From positions 45,466,572-45,530,571 of the forward strand of contig NC_060059.1 in assembly GCF_020283565.1 (NCBI RefSeq): a stretch of 64,000 bases of DNA, written 5' to 3'. The position numbers and the translations under genes were made by a program. Shown one piece after another: positions 44,488 to 58,700 of the stretch. Within the stretch, counting starts at the first letter, position 1. Every line of letters starts with the position of its first letter. Under the pieces are notes generated by a model that worked only from the letters and a program-made list of their open reading frames with translations, did not search any database and had not been told where the DNA came from. Source of the DNA: Trifolium pratense (taxonomy: Eukaryota > Streptophyta > Magnoliopsida > Fabales > Fabaceae).

Positions 44488-47400
44488 CTACTCATTCAAA
44501 AATTGGAAGGCGGGATTCTCAAGAAGCTCATCTGCTGGTTTCATCTCAGAAAAATCTCTCTCTTGCAGTGATGTAGAGAGGTCATCAACTGAGAATGGGA
44601 TGCTGTAGTTAGAAGTAAAAGCCAGTTAGTAAACATGTAAACAGTCTGAATAATAGTATCTTCATGTTCAATTAATATCAATTAAATAAAAATCACAATC
44701 AAAGATTTGAGTTGTAAGTCTGATAAATAATTGATTATACAGGCAAGTTAAGCTGCATCTCTTTTTCCCGTGTCATACAACATAAAAATTAGCTATAAAC
44801 TTTTGTCCATCATTGACAATGGCAGGTAATATTGTAGAAGAATCTGGGGAACTCAGATTTGATTCTCAATGATTTTATTTCATTCTTTTTTTATAAGCCT
44901 CTTTATTTTTATTTGTTATTCTTAAATTATTGGTCATTGACTCACTATTATTATTGTAATTTATTTTCCTATATAAAAAGTCTCAGACATGAAAATATTA
45001 TTCCACTCTCTTGATTCTAAAGACAAGAATGCATCAATTGACATTCCATAAGCAAGCAGTCTCACCTGGAAGTATCATCCAACAAGAAAGAATCACTCTG
45101 AGCATTATTAGAGTCCTCAGCCATAAGTACCTTCATGCTTGAAAGGACCTGAATCATTTCAGCATGTTAATAGCCTGCTGATATTGGAGAAAATGTAGAA
45201 GAAAATAAAAACTTACATCTGGAGATACACTTCGAGTGTTGTAGTTAGCATCCCAGTAAAGGGTGCATACTCTGTACAGCTGCTGGACACTCATGATCTG
45301 ATGCAGAATAATTGTGGGAATAAGGAAGAGGCATGAGAAAGAAACATACAATCTCGGAAAGACATAGTTATGCAGAGTATGAGTGCAAAGAGCAAAAAAT
45401 TATGCATAATGCAAATATTGATTTCCTTGATCTCCTTCCAATCCATCCTTAGGACTAAATGCAGAAATAAATTTGAATTTCAGTCTTAGCAGTAGCCTCA
45501 TGCAATCTCAAAAGTTTAAAGAGATAAACAATCTAGGCAAACACCTCAATTGCTACTTAAAGAAAAATACTAAATCATCATGTTTCCTTAGCAACAACTA
45601 AAAACAAATCAAATTAAACACTAATTTCAAGAGCTCACAACTCATGGAAGGACAGGGTTGAATGTTGTATCAAAGATATAGGCAACTAATAATATTAACA
45701 ATGCCCTATACTATCACACAAAGCTTCAGATGGATAGGTGGATACTTACAGGGCATAAATCATTAATGATTTCATCATAGGAAATCCTATACTTCTGATG
45801 GATAACCTGTTAAAATGACAATAATTAAACCAATAAATGTAATTAAGACATTGAATTTTGATCACATCATATAAAGAAAATATTTATTTTGAAAAACAGA
45901 ATAAATCTTCATATTGTCGTATTCAATTAAGAGCTTAGAGGTTTTGTCAACATCATTGTTCTTAAGTAAAATCATCACAAAGATAGAAGCTATAAGATTA
46001 GTTTACCAAGCAAACTTGGACTACTGTAACGATTAGTTATCTAGAAAAATAAACCGCTAAAACTATTATCTTCAACATTAGGAGGTTAAAAAATTACTTA
46101 TCATAGATAATGGCCTCATGTATAGCATTTCAAATAATATATACAGGATGCAGTTTCTTATGAACTAATATAGTTAGATAATGCCAAAGGGTTTCAATTT
46201 TTCATCCTCAGTCTAATGAAGCGGATGGCATGGATGTAACAGGTTAGAGAATTATCAAATGTGTTGAGTGTCTCACATTTAATAGGGACATAGCCTGAAT
46301 AATAGTTATAAGTGGTACACATTCCCCACCTCACAAGGCAAATTTATGGAATTGAGTTAGGTCCAACCCAAAATCTAAAAGACAATTTAATCACTGCGTT
46401 GTCAAAACCTTTTTCACACTTTCATTGCCAAAGGCAGATCTACTCTAAAGTGAGGGTGTGCAAGTACTTGTGAAAATTGCACTAGTTATTCTACTTTTTC
46501 TATTACGCACACCACACCCACACCCACCCCCTCATTTTTATTTTTATTTTGAATATTCCCACCCCCTCAATTAGTTGGATACCTAAGTTTCAAATATGAT
46601 TGAACAAATCTTACATAAATTTGTTTGAGCATGAACTTTCTGGCAATAAAAGATTCATTTTGACGGTTAAAACGATTTAAAAGATGTACAATGCAAAGCC
46701 ACATGGGTATTTTCGATAGGATTTATCCTGTGATAAAACCCTAATGGTGAAATTGTCGGATTTAATTAATTACAGTAAGTGGAAGCAAAACATGATGCCA
46801 TATTATGAAACAAGAAACACTTACCAAGAATCCAACTGCCTGTCTAATGTGCTTGAGCTCATCCCAAGATGTCCCAGCATACTGCAAACCCAGGGCAATT
46901 TGGTTAGACTTTCCGAAGACACATATAACCAACCCAAAAGCCATACAGAGTAGCAATAGGTGATTGCCTTATATTATTAAGCGCCTAATTAATTTATGCA
47001 ATAACTCAACCTATCTAGCACAATACAGTCAACAAAAAATGAATACCTCCTCCTTTGCTTGGCAGCACCACAGCTCCAATTCTGCTAAACCAGCCTTCAC
47101 ATATTCTCCATTGCTGAATGTGCAACAATCACGTCGCAGAAGAAGACTACCAATCATTTATTAAAAACAGAATGTTAAACATTAAGATCAAAACACCATG
47201 ACAAACAAAAAATTATGTCAAAGGATGCATGCAAAAACTACTTACCTATTGAAGAGTTGAACATTAATATATGAAAACGTTTGAGAGAAGATCTTTTGGA
47301 CAAGGACAGGAGGCACCTAAAACCCAAAACAATATATCGTGTATAAGCAGTTTTTATAAATAGCATAAACAGCTAGTGTAAAAAAAAAAAAGCATAAATG

Positions 47401-50400
47401 GTAAAAAAAAAAGTAATTACACAATACTCAAATTGGTAAAAAGCCATAGTTTTAGTTTCTTACAAAGTTCTCTTTCATAGTACAGAGAATAGTGTTGAGG
47501 GATTCAATAATACTCTGCCAATGACCCATGGGAGAATCTTTACTAAAAGATCGGCCAGATCTTAAGACTCCCTTTGATGTTCTTGGTGCCTGTATATCAG
47601 CAATATGAATTGCATGAGTAACAAACAGTATTTAAAAAAAATAAAATTATAAGCTAAAAACTTCATTTGAAACACAATTTTAGAAAAGTGCCAAAACTTG
47701 GAAGACAATTACAAGAAGAGAATGCAAACCAGCCGGATACAAAAAAAACTGGAATAGCACACCTACCGAAACACACATATAGCAGTACTAGAGACTTAAC
47801 AACTATATACAAGATAATTCTTCCCGTAATTGCTATACAAATAAAAGTAAAAAAACCAAGCATCCTATGGGATTAGTAAACCACAAAGAAATCGGATATC
47901 TGAAACCAGTCCACTTAGAGCATTCACAATGGAGCTACTCATTTTTTAGTACTTAACTGGACCCCACGTATACACATCACTTATTTATAATTTTTTAATA
48001 TTAGTACCTAATAAGCACTCAATCCCTCCAACCCAGCAACTCTTGAAAGTTCTAAATAGGTCTCACCAATAACTTTATATCATTATAAATGGGTCCCACA
48101 AAAATAATATAGGTATCACTTCTTATCATAGAACTAGTACCTATTAGGTACTCTTTGTGTTTTGCTCCAACGGGGGTACCTATTAGGTACTGGTACTTAA
48201 AAAAATAAGTACCCACCATTGGAGATGGTCTTAGCACTTAACCAACTCCAGGATTTCAACTTTACCACCTCTAGAATCTTATGACCATCCGGAGATAAGA
48301 CGGGAAACACATCGGAGGACTAGAGTCCTCTTAGAAATTTCTAGAAACAAGAAAGTATCTCGAAAAGGCAGATATTATATATGGACAAGATATGAACTTA
48401 AAAAAAATAAAATATATATATATGGAGAAGATATGAGAACTGAGGATTATAATAAGACATTCAACTTTACTTATCCCATTCAGATTCAGTTAAACAATTG
48501 TATTCAAAATACCTGGATGCATAACGAAATAAATGATGCCAACTCTTTCTTCAAGTTGTCCCGCAAGATACCATATATTTTCTCCACATAGGCCGTGAGC
48601 TGTTGCTTGAAAAGCAAAGCAGGATACTTAGCCTCTACTTTGCGTACAACCTCCAATGGGGCAGGAAGGTTAGCAGAAGAAGGAGATGACCGAAAACCCT
48701 GCAATTCAGGTAACAAATAAATATGAGATCTTTTAAGTGGCAAAGGGAGAATAGATTACAAACACTGTAAGATTATTACCATAGTCATTCTGCCAAAGAG
48801 GGATGTTGGATTTGGTGGTTTTCTAACTGGGGTTGCGTCATTTGAACAACCGGATTTTAAACTTTGTTGGAGCAGAAACAATAGTGCAGATGTATTTGAC
48901 AGCCAGTAAGCCATGAGATCATTGTCGTCTTGATTCTGGAAAGTAAGCAAGGAAAAAAAAAAGTTAGATTGGATAAGGGATCCATTACGTAATTTTAGAA
49001 TACAAAAAAAAACCATATTATAGACTTTCACTGAAAATTAGAATCATATATCAAGGATTAATTTTCCTAAAAGCTCAAGTTATTAGGGGAAGGTTCAAAG
49101 TATTATACTTGTATATCTCTAAATAAAAATTACCTCAATTGCAGAACCAATCATCTGGATAAGGCGATCAAATACACTTGTCCTTTCAGCTTCAAATGAT
49201 TTCCAGTGGAGAAGACATTTGTAAATGGTGAATGCAGCAATAGGCTTTCCATGATGGAATCCAATATTTTTCATAACACAATTGATAAGGGAATCAACAT
49301 TTTCCTACATTTGAAATAAGAGTTAAAAAGATGAACATAGTAGCATAAAGAACTGGAATATTAGATGTAAAATTTCAAGCACACACATGTTGACGTTCAA
49401 TGTATGATCTCCTTAATTTGCTATCAGACTCTGTACCGAACTTTTTCACAGGTGTGTCAGTCTGTGTTTCCTGCAAAGACAACTCATTTTAGATACCATT
49501 CAACATAAAAGCTGGCATGCTATAGAAAGAGAATGTAGATAAGAGTAGAAACTAATGCACTTACAGTAGCTTTCTGATCTTCTACCAAATGGTGACCATT
49601 TTCCAACTTCTGCATATAAAATCAATAGCCCAAAAGATTCACACTTGCATACAGAGAATGCAGAAATACATATTTAAGAAAGCACAATTTACCTCATATA
49701 CATGGGTAGAAAGGTGCTCTGACATTGTTTTCACAGATGAGTTAAGCAGAGACTGTTGCCGAAGAACTTGATTTTCAGATTCCATATCTAAGAATTTCTC
49801 TTCAATACTACAAATATTTAAGTAAAAAGGGTCAAGATGGTATACATTTTGTAATTTAATGGTCAACAGATGGTAACTACTTCAAAGACTTAAGCCAGGT
49901 AATACTTTAAATTATATCAATTAAATATGTACGAGATACCAACGAAGCGTTAATTCGAAATCAAAACCTTTGCATAGAAGTTTTCAACTGGATTATTTTC
50001 GATTCAGCATCCAAAGCTTGCTTCAACCTTTCTTCACTGAGTTTATTTGCCTCTTCATACCTTTTCTCTGTTTCATCAATTTTCTTTTCCAATGAACTCA
50101 CCAAGGTCTGCAATGGACTCCAGCAAGTGATTAATAATTCAAAGTATAAAATATACTCTTCAGTGAAGAGGAAGTGTTAATGCCCATAATCAGCCCACCT
50201 TGAGTTGTTCATTTTCACTAGTTAGCTTCTCCAACACAGGATGGTCAACAACTGGAACCTCCTGTATGACAGGCACTCTCTCTACTTCTCTTTTTGCAGC
50301 CTCACGCTCCTTTTGAAGCAATGACTTAGTTTCTTTGAACTGAAGTTGCATCTCGTGCAAAGCAGATTGTAATTTTTCATTTTCTTGTTTTTTTGCTTCT

Positions 50401-50924
50401 TCCATGTCAACCTACATTTGTTCCAAGAGATTTAAGAAGCTTTGCAAGGGAAGATACTTGACAGTGTGTTTATGTCTAGAAACAAAAATATATTATGTAC
50501 AATACAAGTTTGCTACACCAGTTTTTCCAGATAAGTATTGTCTAGAGCTAACCGATCTTACTACAGTAATATCTTATATATTGAATAATGTGCTTAACAT
50601 GGGTCAGGAAAACTGTCAGTTTGGTACAATAAAACAATTACAGTTGGCAGTTCACACTGAAAATAATAGCTATCTACCCTCATGCGTTTTTCCAGCTGCA
50701 ACCTCAATGTAAGATCTTCAACTTGCTTTTCAAGCTTGTTTTTGGCAGCTTGGAGAGCTCCAGTTTCTCTTGCAGCCTGATATAAAATAAAAGTTTCAAT
50801 CAATGAATAAAAAATTGGATATGTGGATAGATAGCAATCATAACAAGAGCTTTAAAACAAATGCCCTTTCCAGCCGACAAAATAGCACAGTCAGTTAATC
50901 CTAACAAAATGCACAGATAATTAA

Positions 50925-50974
<50 letters not shown>

Positions 50975-52678
50975 TATAAGTACATTAGTTGTACTCCTAA
51001 TGTACTTATTCATCATGAGCAATGCTATACTCAAGTAAACTACAAGTGCACAGCTGATACTGCAGGATTATGCAATCTGCTGCAAATCTTTCTTAGATAT
51101 GGAGGGAGACAAAAGATAAGGAAAAAGAAGGTCTAGTCAGGGTGAAGTATATGGAATGATACGGAAAAGAAAAGTATTAAAGTTGAAGAATAGAGCATTC
51201 GATTGTGTTTCACAATTTTAAACTAGAAATCAAAAACAGAAAAATGCATATACAAAAGACCTGCAGAGCTTTGGGTACTAGATCCATGAGATATCTCAAC
51301 AAAGAAACAAATTTGACACAACTCTTTTCATAATTATTTAGCTTATTCTAAATACTTTTCTAAGTTATTTATTTCTTAATGGAGGTATGGGTGACCCATT
51401 AGCATAAAAATGATGGATGAAAAATCAATGGGATAGTATTCATTGTTCCAAAACTAAATAGCACATGGTTGAAAATATAGGTAGTTTTGCTAAGGAATTC
51501 AAAAGAAAATATCACATAAACATATCTCGCAAGAATAATACAATCATGGCATCTATTCCTCCTTAAAATGTTGAGATTTATGCAAACTAACAATGTATAG
51601 GTGCAATGCTGCAATGACTACGGGGTGAACTTGTAATAAGAAGGACCTTAACATAGTTTCCATAATAAGCAATAAGGTGCTGCTAGTGTTAGGTATCTAA
51701 ACTTTGTACATTTTTCCTTCTATAACAATGTTCAAAAGTGAACTCACTTTAATAACTACTATTTTGAGTCCTGTCAGTAATATTTATAAACTTACCAAAT
51801 AATTTAACAAGTTTAAAACATTTCATTGATGGATTAAAAAAACGTTTTCTTGGGGGGTGAGGTAGTTACCATCTTGAGATTTCGTAGTTCCCGCCGAGCG
51901 ACTTTTCCTCTCCATGCACATTGGGTGGCAATTGCTGCCTTCTTTAAGTTTATAAAATGATGTTGGGCCAAGTATTTCCGACAGTGGCTCTGCAATACAC
52001 AAATCACAAAGACAAACTAAAATAAATCAAAAGTATAAAATAAAATCCAAACTTACAACAATGGTTGAGTAGGATGTATGGACCTTTGCCAATAACAAAA
52101 ATACATGCTTTAAAATGTCCTAAAATGATGGATTTGTAAAATGTTCTCTACCTGAATGATAAATGCTGCACTGGTCTGCTTCCTAAAGCGCAGCTCACAG
52201 CGAGCAGCCATCCCTCGCATACCAGTTTGAATAGAAATAGCTGAGCTGTACAATCCATTGTATGCCTTCCTAGCAATATGCATGCGTAAACACCTCTGAA
52301 TGATCAGACTAGAAGCCTCTTGCCGCAATCCCTCGTATACTTTCCGAGCAAGTTGTCCTGTGATAGCATATAAAAGAACTCATGAGTCATGAGTCTTCTC
52401 ATGTTTAAGTTTCCCTTCAATAGAACTAGTAGGATAATATTTTGAGAAACTTGGCAGATACCTCTGCATGCAGCTTGTATCTGTATAGCAGACAAGCGAA
52501 TCGAGACAAAACTTCGGCGGGCCAAATAGGAACTAACTTTCCTTTGAATAATGCTTGCTGACTTTCCTAAGATCTCACTTCTATAAGTATCTAGTTCTGC
52601 CATTTGACCAGCTCTAAGAAACACTTTGGTTTTACCAATCTGCAGCAATAAAGAGAACCATTAAAATAATCCACACTT

Positions 52679-52760
<82 letters not shown>

Positions 52761-55700
52761 TTACCTCGTGGTCATTTAACAGACAGGCACAAAAGAGTTC
52801 TCGTTCCTAAACCTAAAATATACTGTCAAGATTTGCAGCCCTAGGAATGGTCATGAAACATGGAAGAACAAAGAAAGGAAAAATATAGCTATAGTCCCAG
52901 CAGAAACTCTAACAGCAACCAGATAAAATGAGTTTTATGATATTAGTTCCCAAAAAGTAAAACATTATTAGAACTTAAAAGAATAAAGTTTGGAGAGTTT
53001 TGTCAATACTCAAGTCAATGAAGATTTCTGAATAAAACATAGCAATGTTCCAATCCAAGTAATCCTTGGTGAATTGATAGAAAAGTGTTCCACCCATTTC
53101 AGAAACAAATATATCCCAAACTCCGCTGATAAAAGTCAAACACAATAATAAATCTCTAAAGAATAAAGTCAGTGGACCACAAGGTAATTGTTACCTGATA
53201 TCCTTTAAGCCCAACCTTCTCCAAAATCCTCTTGCAAGCAGTGACTTCATCAGAACTAACATAATTAAAAACGTAAAATAAATCAAGATTTTAGAATAAT
53301 AAAAAGCTAATAGCCTGACAAGGAAGGAAGATTAACAACTTATATACCTACGATCCAAAGCTTCAGGTGCAAGAAGCCCGAATCGATCCACGAATTCATC
53401 AAACGTTTTTCTGGTGGGATAGCCAGCGCAGCTTATCCTGATTGCCTCCATGACACCCTACAAGCAGGCATACTATGTAATAAGCACAAACTCACAAGCT
53501 ACAATTTAAACTTCAATTATCACTTTAACTATATGATCCAGATCAGGACAAAAGTGCAAGCAGACTTACTCCACAGCGCAGTTGCTGCAAAACATTTTTG
53601 TGCTCAAAAATTGCTGGCTTGAGAAGATTATTGGGTTTAACACAACGAATGTAGTGTGGCTCAGTGGAACTAAGAATTTCAAGTAGTGCTTGTAATTGTT
53701 GCTGCAGGACATAGGAACAAGGATATCAAGAGTGCATAAGGAGGATGAAAACCAAATCATATTCTGTCAAAAAGGAATGAAAAAAAAAATCACCAACCTT
53801 AAACCGGGAACCAATTGAAGAAAACTTTGATTTATTGGACGATTCCTCAGGTGAGGGGAGAAATAAACCCGATACAAAGGGGCACGTGGAAGCATACAAA
53901 AGTGCCTGATGTTCTGCAACAACGTAATCTTTGTTCTTGTCTAGGAATAAATCGGTTTGATAAGTGACCTAAAATCCCCCATATTAGGCATGATGAGTTT
54001 AAATCATATTTAGCATTCTGCTCCTGTATTCAATCAAGTAACTACCCTATTGATTATAATTATATATCTGAAAATATGTAGAAACTACTCCCAACTTACA
54101 TCACCAGCATAATGGCAAATTGTGAAGTCACTACGTGACAATTTGGGCTTGCTGAACCTTTTATGGTTTTTGAACGTCTGATACAGCTTTTGCGCAAAAG
54201 TTTCATTTGTTGATCTAGGAAACATACTGCAAAATATGTACATGTACGTTATCTAAGCATCGAAAAAATATTTAAAACTTATAGCAGAATAAAATGAATA
54301 AACTAAGCCAGTGGTACAGAGATGTTGATATCCACAAGGAAAATGCTAACAAGTGCCCTTAAGGCATTGTTTAAGCAATCAAAAGTAGTAACTTTTGCAT
54401 ATATAGTTGTGTATTTATTACTTCTACATTTTTTTACTTGTATTTTCAAGACAATATATCTTTGTATGGATTCCTTAAACAATGTCCTTGGGGAACTTGT
54501 TAGCATGACCCTATCCACAATACCAATTCAAAGGAACAGTACAGGGTATACATACCAAGCTTCATCGAGAAGAGCGATAATGCCTCCAGGTTTCTGAAAA
54601 ATGAATATATAAAAAGAAAAATTGGTAATTGATGAATAATAAATCCACTAATGCGAAATTATTGCTTATCAGCCTACTCCCTCCGTCCCAAATTATAAGG
54701 GGGAAAACAAAAATCACACGTATTAAGAAAAAGTAAAACAAGATAATTTGAAATATGTTTTTGTGGGTTTTCCTTGGAATAAGTTGCTTGAGAAGATGTA
54801 AAAACAATTCTTATTGGTTGTTCTTTATTGAGAAAAGGGGGGAGAGATAAAATTAAATGCAATTTGCATTAAATTTTATGAGATTAAGGAAAAAACATTC
54901 TTGAAAATGGAACGGTAGATGAAAAAACCTAGTATTATATTAGACATAAATTTAAAACTTCGCCAAATCTCAACACCCCGTCAATTTATAAGGTCATGCT
55001 TATCAAAAGATTTGAGTCATATCCTAAATTTACTTCTTCCATTAAATATAGGAACGGTAGATGAAAAAAAGGGTTTAAATAAGACTAAGCAACTTAGCAC
55101 CCCACTGGATCACTTTTAACCACTTCCATTCCCAGTAACGTGTAAAACTTAACTCATTTCAAAAGCAATATACTTTTCTACGGAAGTAGACAATAAGCAT
55201 TACAGAACTACCAGAAATCTATCCACAACAGAAAATAAAAGTAACATTGGAATGTTTTTCATTTTGTGGTTTATTATTTTGTCAAAAAAATGGTTTATGT
55301 TAAAATTACCAAAACAAATATCAATGCATCGAAAGGAGAATAGTTGTCGGGACTTCTAGAAGAAAAAATGCTCTTGCCACTTGCCAATGGATTTTAAAAG
55401 TATGTTGCTGTGTCTAAAATCAGCTTGGTAACAATTTCCTAAAACTACTGGTGCATGTGCTCGTGGAACAAATTATAATTGAAGATCAATATTTATTTTA
55501 TTAGTTTTAAGAAATTAAATTAGAAACTTGAACGCAATAATACTCCTTAGATCCTTACCAAAAAAAATAATACTCCTTAGATATCCAACTATATTTAATT
55601 CCCTCAAAAAATCCAACTATATTTAATTACATATTAATAAATAAAAAAATCCAATACAAAATAGATGTTCAAAATGGTAATAAATAAATCACCACATGTC

Positions 55701-58700
55701 TCTTTTTAAAAGCCAAACAAGAATCATTATTAAAAAAATATAATATATTGGGTTGCAACTACAATAGTGTAAATTTCGTCAAAAAAATAAATAAATAAAT
55801 AAATAAAAAAACTACAATAATGTAAATAAAATAACACATTTTGAGAGCATTTGAACAGAGTGTAAAGCAAGATCTCATTAAAAAATTTCAACATATGATA
55901 GAATTAAGGAGATTCATACAAAGAGAATTAAAGGTTCTAATTGACAATTGTCAAAGAAATTTGATATTATTATTAGATAAAATTTTATAATCACAAAAAT
56001 ATTTTTAATTACTTTTCTATTTAAAAAAATATTGTATAATTTAAAAATTATGACTATATAATAAAAAAATAAAAAGCATTTCAAATTAAAAAGTTTTTTT
56101 ATATAAGATAAATTGAGACTACATACATTTTGATAACTATTTTTTTATTCAAAATCAAATTATATAACAGAAGGCATCCTTTAAATATTAGTAAAGAAAA
56201 AATACCCAAGGCCTTTTTTTTTCAAAAGTACGAAACAACTTGTTTCATTTTTCTCGAAAGATCACATTTACAAATAAAGGTCTCACTTTTGAAACTTCTG
56301 GGTAACAAACACAAAATGCCGTGCCTTTAAAACATATTACCATGCCTTTAATCATAGTCATCGACCAATCCCTGTTTCTCACCCATCCAAACACTTGATG
56401 TTAAGCATACTTTCTTAAAAGTTTAGTTTTATAGTTAATTGAAACTGCACAGGTCTTTTATCTCGTATCTTTTTCTATATTAACATGAAAAAGTGTCACA
56501 GATATCTACAAAATATAAATTTTATCCTGAAAAGGGAACTGTATTTAGTGAGTAGAAATTTAAAATTTTAAAACTCCTCAAAAGTTAATGTTTTTTTTTT
56601 CAGAGAGCAAATATTTCAAATATCGAATTTTATGTTCACTCATTTCTCTTATAATTAAATAAATGGATAGGCATGCATTAGTGCATGCCATGCATGCCTA
56701 GACTTAGTTTTCTGGTAACAATTATGCTACATAATCATTTAATTTAAAGTCACCATCCAGGAAAAGATTCAGGAAGCCACACTACCAAAGAAAAGATTCT
56801 ATCACAAGCTAAGCTAATCCCTTCTATCTATTTGAGACCCAACCAACTTTTACAACCCTCACCCTCCACATTTAGTGCACATAAAAGAAATGAGCATCTT
56901 ACACAAATGTTTGTATAAAGAGACAGCCAATCAACAGAATGGTTATGATGATAGAAGGAAAAACCTTTTCAATGAGATCCAAAATATCTTGATTGTCAAC
57001 AAATTCAATGTAACTCCAATCAATCTCCTCTTTCTTGTATTCTTCTTGCTCCATTTTGAAGACATGCTGCAGAATAGATATTCAAACATTGCAAGAGCAC
57101 ATGTCAACATTGCATCCTTGATGGAATAGAATAAAATATCTTATAATATTTTTATATTACATTGGAGTATCTTAGTTTATCTCCTATATATTTGGGGTTT
57201 AGCGTTCAGTTTTTGTATTAAGTTACTATCAACTTATTATTAATTAATAATATTTAAAGTACTTTTTTTTCTCTGCTATTATTATATAAAACCCATAACT
57301 TCAACGATCGATCCTTAGGTCTCTGTTTCGAATATACAAACTAGAGATGCTAACAATTATCAAGAATAAAATCTCACTCACAAACAAACCTGATTAAAAT
57401 GTTGCTGGAGCTTTTCATTGGTCAAATTAATACAGAATTGCTCAAAACTGCAATGTAAACAGAACAGCTAGGTATCAAACACAAAATCTACAGCTCTGCC
57501 ATTATTTATTAGAGACATAGACTATTAATACTGATAGATGACAAGGAAACAAATTTCTTTAGAATTAAGTTTAATTGATATGTTGGGATGTTTTAAGGGG
57601 ATGAAAATGGAGTAATTCAAGTTGGAGAAGTTTGCAATACAGTGGAGTGAAAATATAAAAGACCTGAAATGCGTTTATATAGAGTTCCACCCCTCACCTT
57701 ACAAACTGCTTTCATAAGCATGAGTTAGGCTCAATATAAAACCTAATACACATTAACTACAGAACAAAATGTGCGGCAATAATGCACCTGTTAGACTTGA
57801 AACTCTCAAAACCATAAATATCCAGCACGCCGATTAAGGACTTTGAGTCAGGATCCTGACCAATTGAATTATTAATTTTATCAACCAGCCTGCAAAAGAT
57901 GACAAAACTTACAGGCACAGAACTTGGAACAAATTGACCAATTTATCAGTAAATAAATCAAAGGTTCGAGCTATATTTTTGTGCAATCTGCTCAAAGACT
58001 TACCAGTCAAACAACCTCGAATACACAACCTTAGCTAAAGCATCTCGGCTCAGTGTAGCAGCTTCGGGATCCAGGCATTTTATAATAGTTTCATCACGAG
58101 TAACAATTACACGCTTGCAAAGAGAATCTTCTAGTGCCTTTGCATCACACCTGGATAAAAATTATAAACCAAGGATTTCGCATGAAGAGGAGATGAAATG
58201 TAAACCTTACCAAGAGAATAATTAATGCAAGAATGCGATGTTTGCCTACATGAAAAGTTCAGCCGCAGTCTGTAGGTGAAACTTAGATTTTTCATCTTTG
58301 GGCATAGACGAGTCCATTTCCTTTCCTTTTGAAAATTCAATGTTGCCAAGATGTAAAATTGCAGCAACCACTCGAAATATTGCTTCCTGAATGACAGGGA
58401 AGAAAATAAATTGAAACACAGATCACACTTTAAGAACAGCATTATGAACTTACAAAAACTCCCTATAAAATACCTGCTCCTCAGAACTTATTCCAACAAC
58501 ATCCATTGCTCTCCTTGTATCACAATATTCTTTAAATTCATCATACCCTTCCAACTCATAGCAATTTGTTTGATTTAGATAATGAAAGGTTCTTGGGTTT
58601 CCTAATTTGTACTTCTGAACAACCTGCCAAAGATAAATAATATAAAAATATCAGGAAAAATAAAAAAAATTGAATCCAAAGAAGTTACAAACAAACTTAA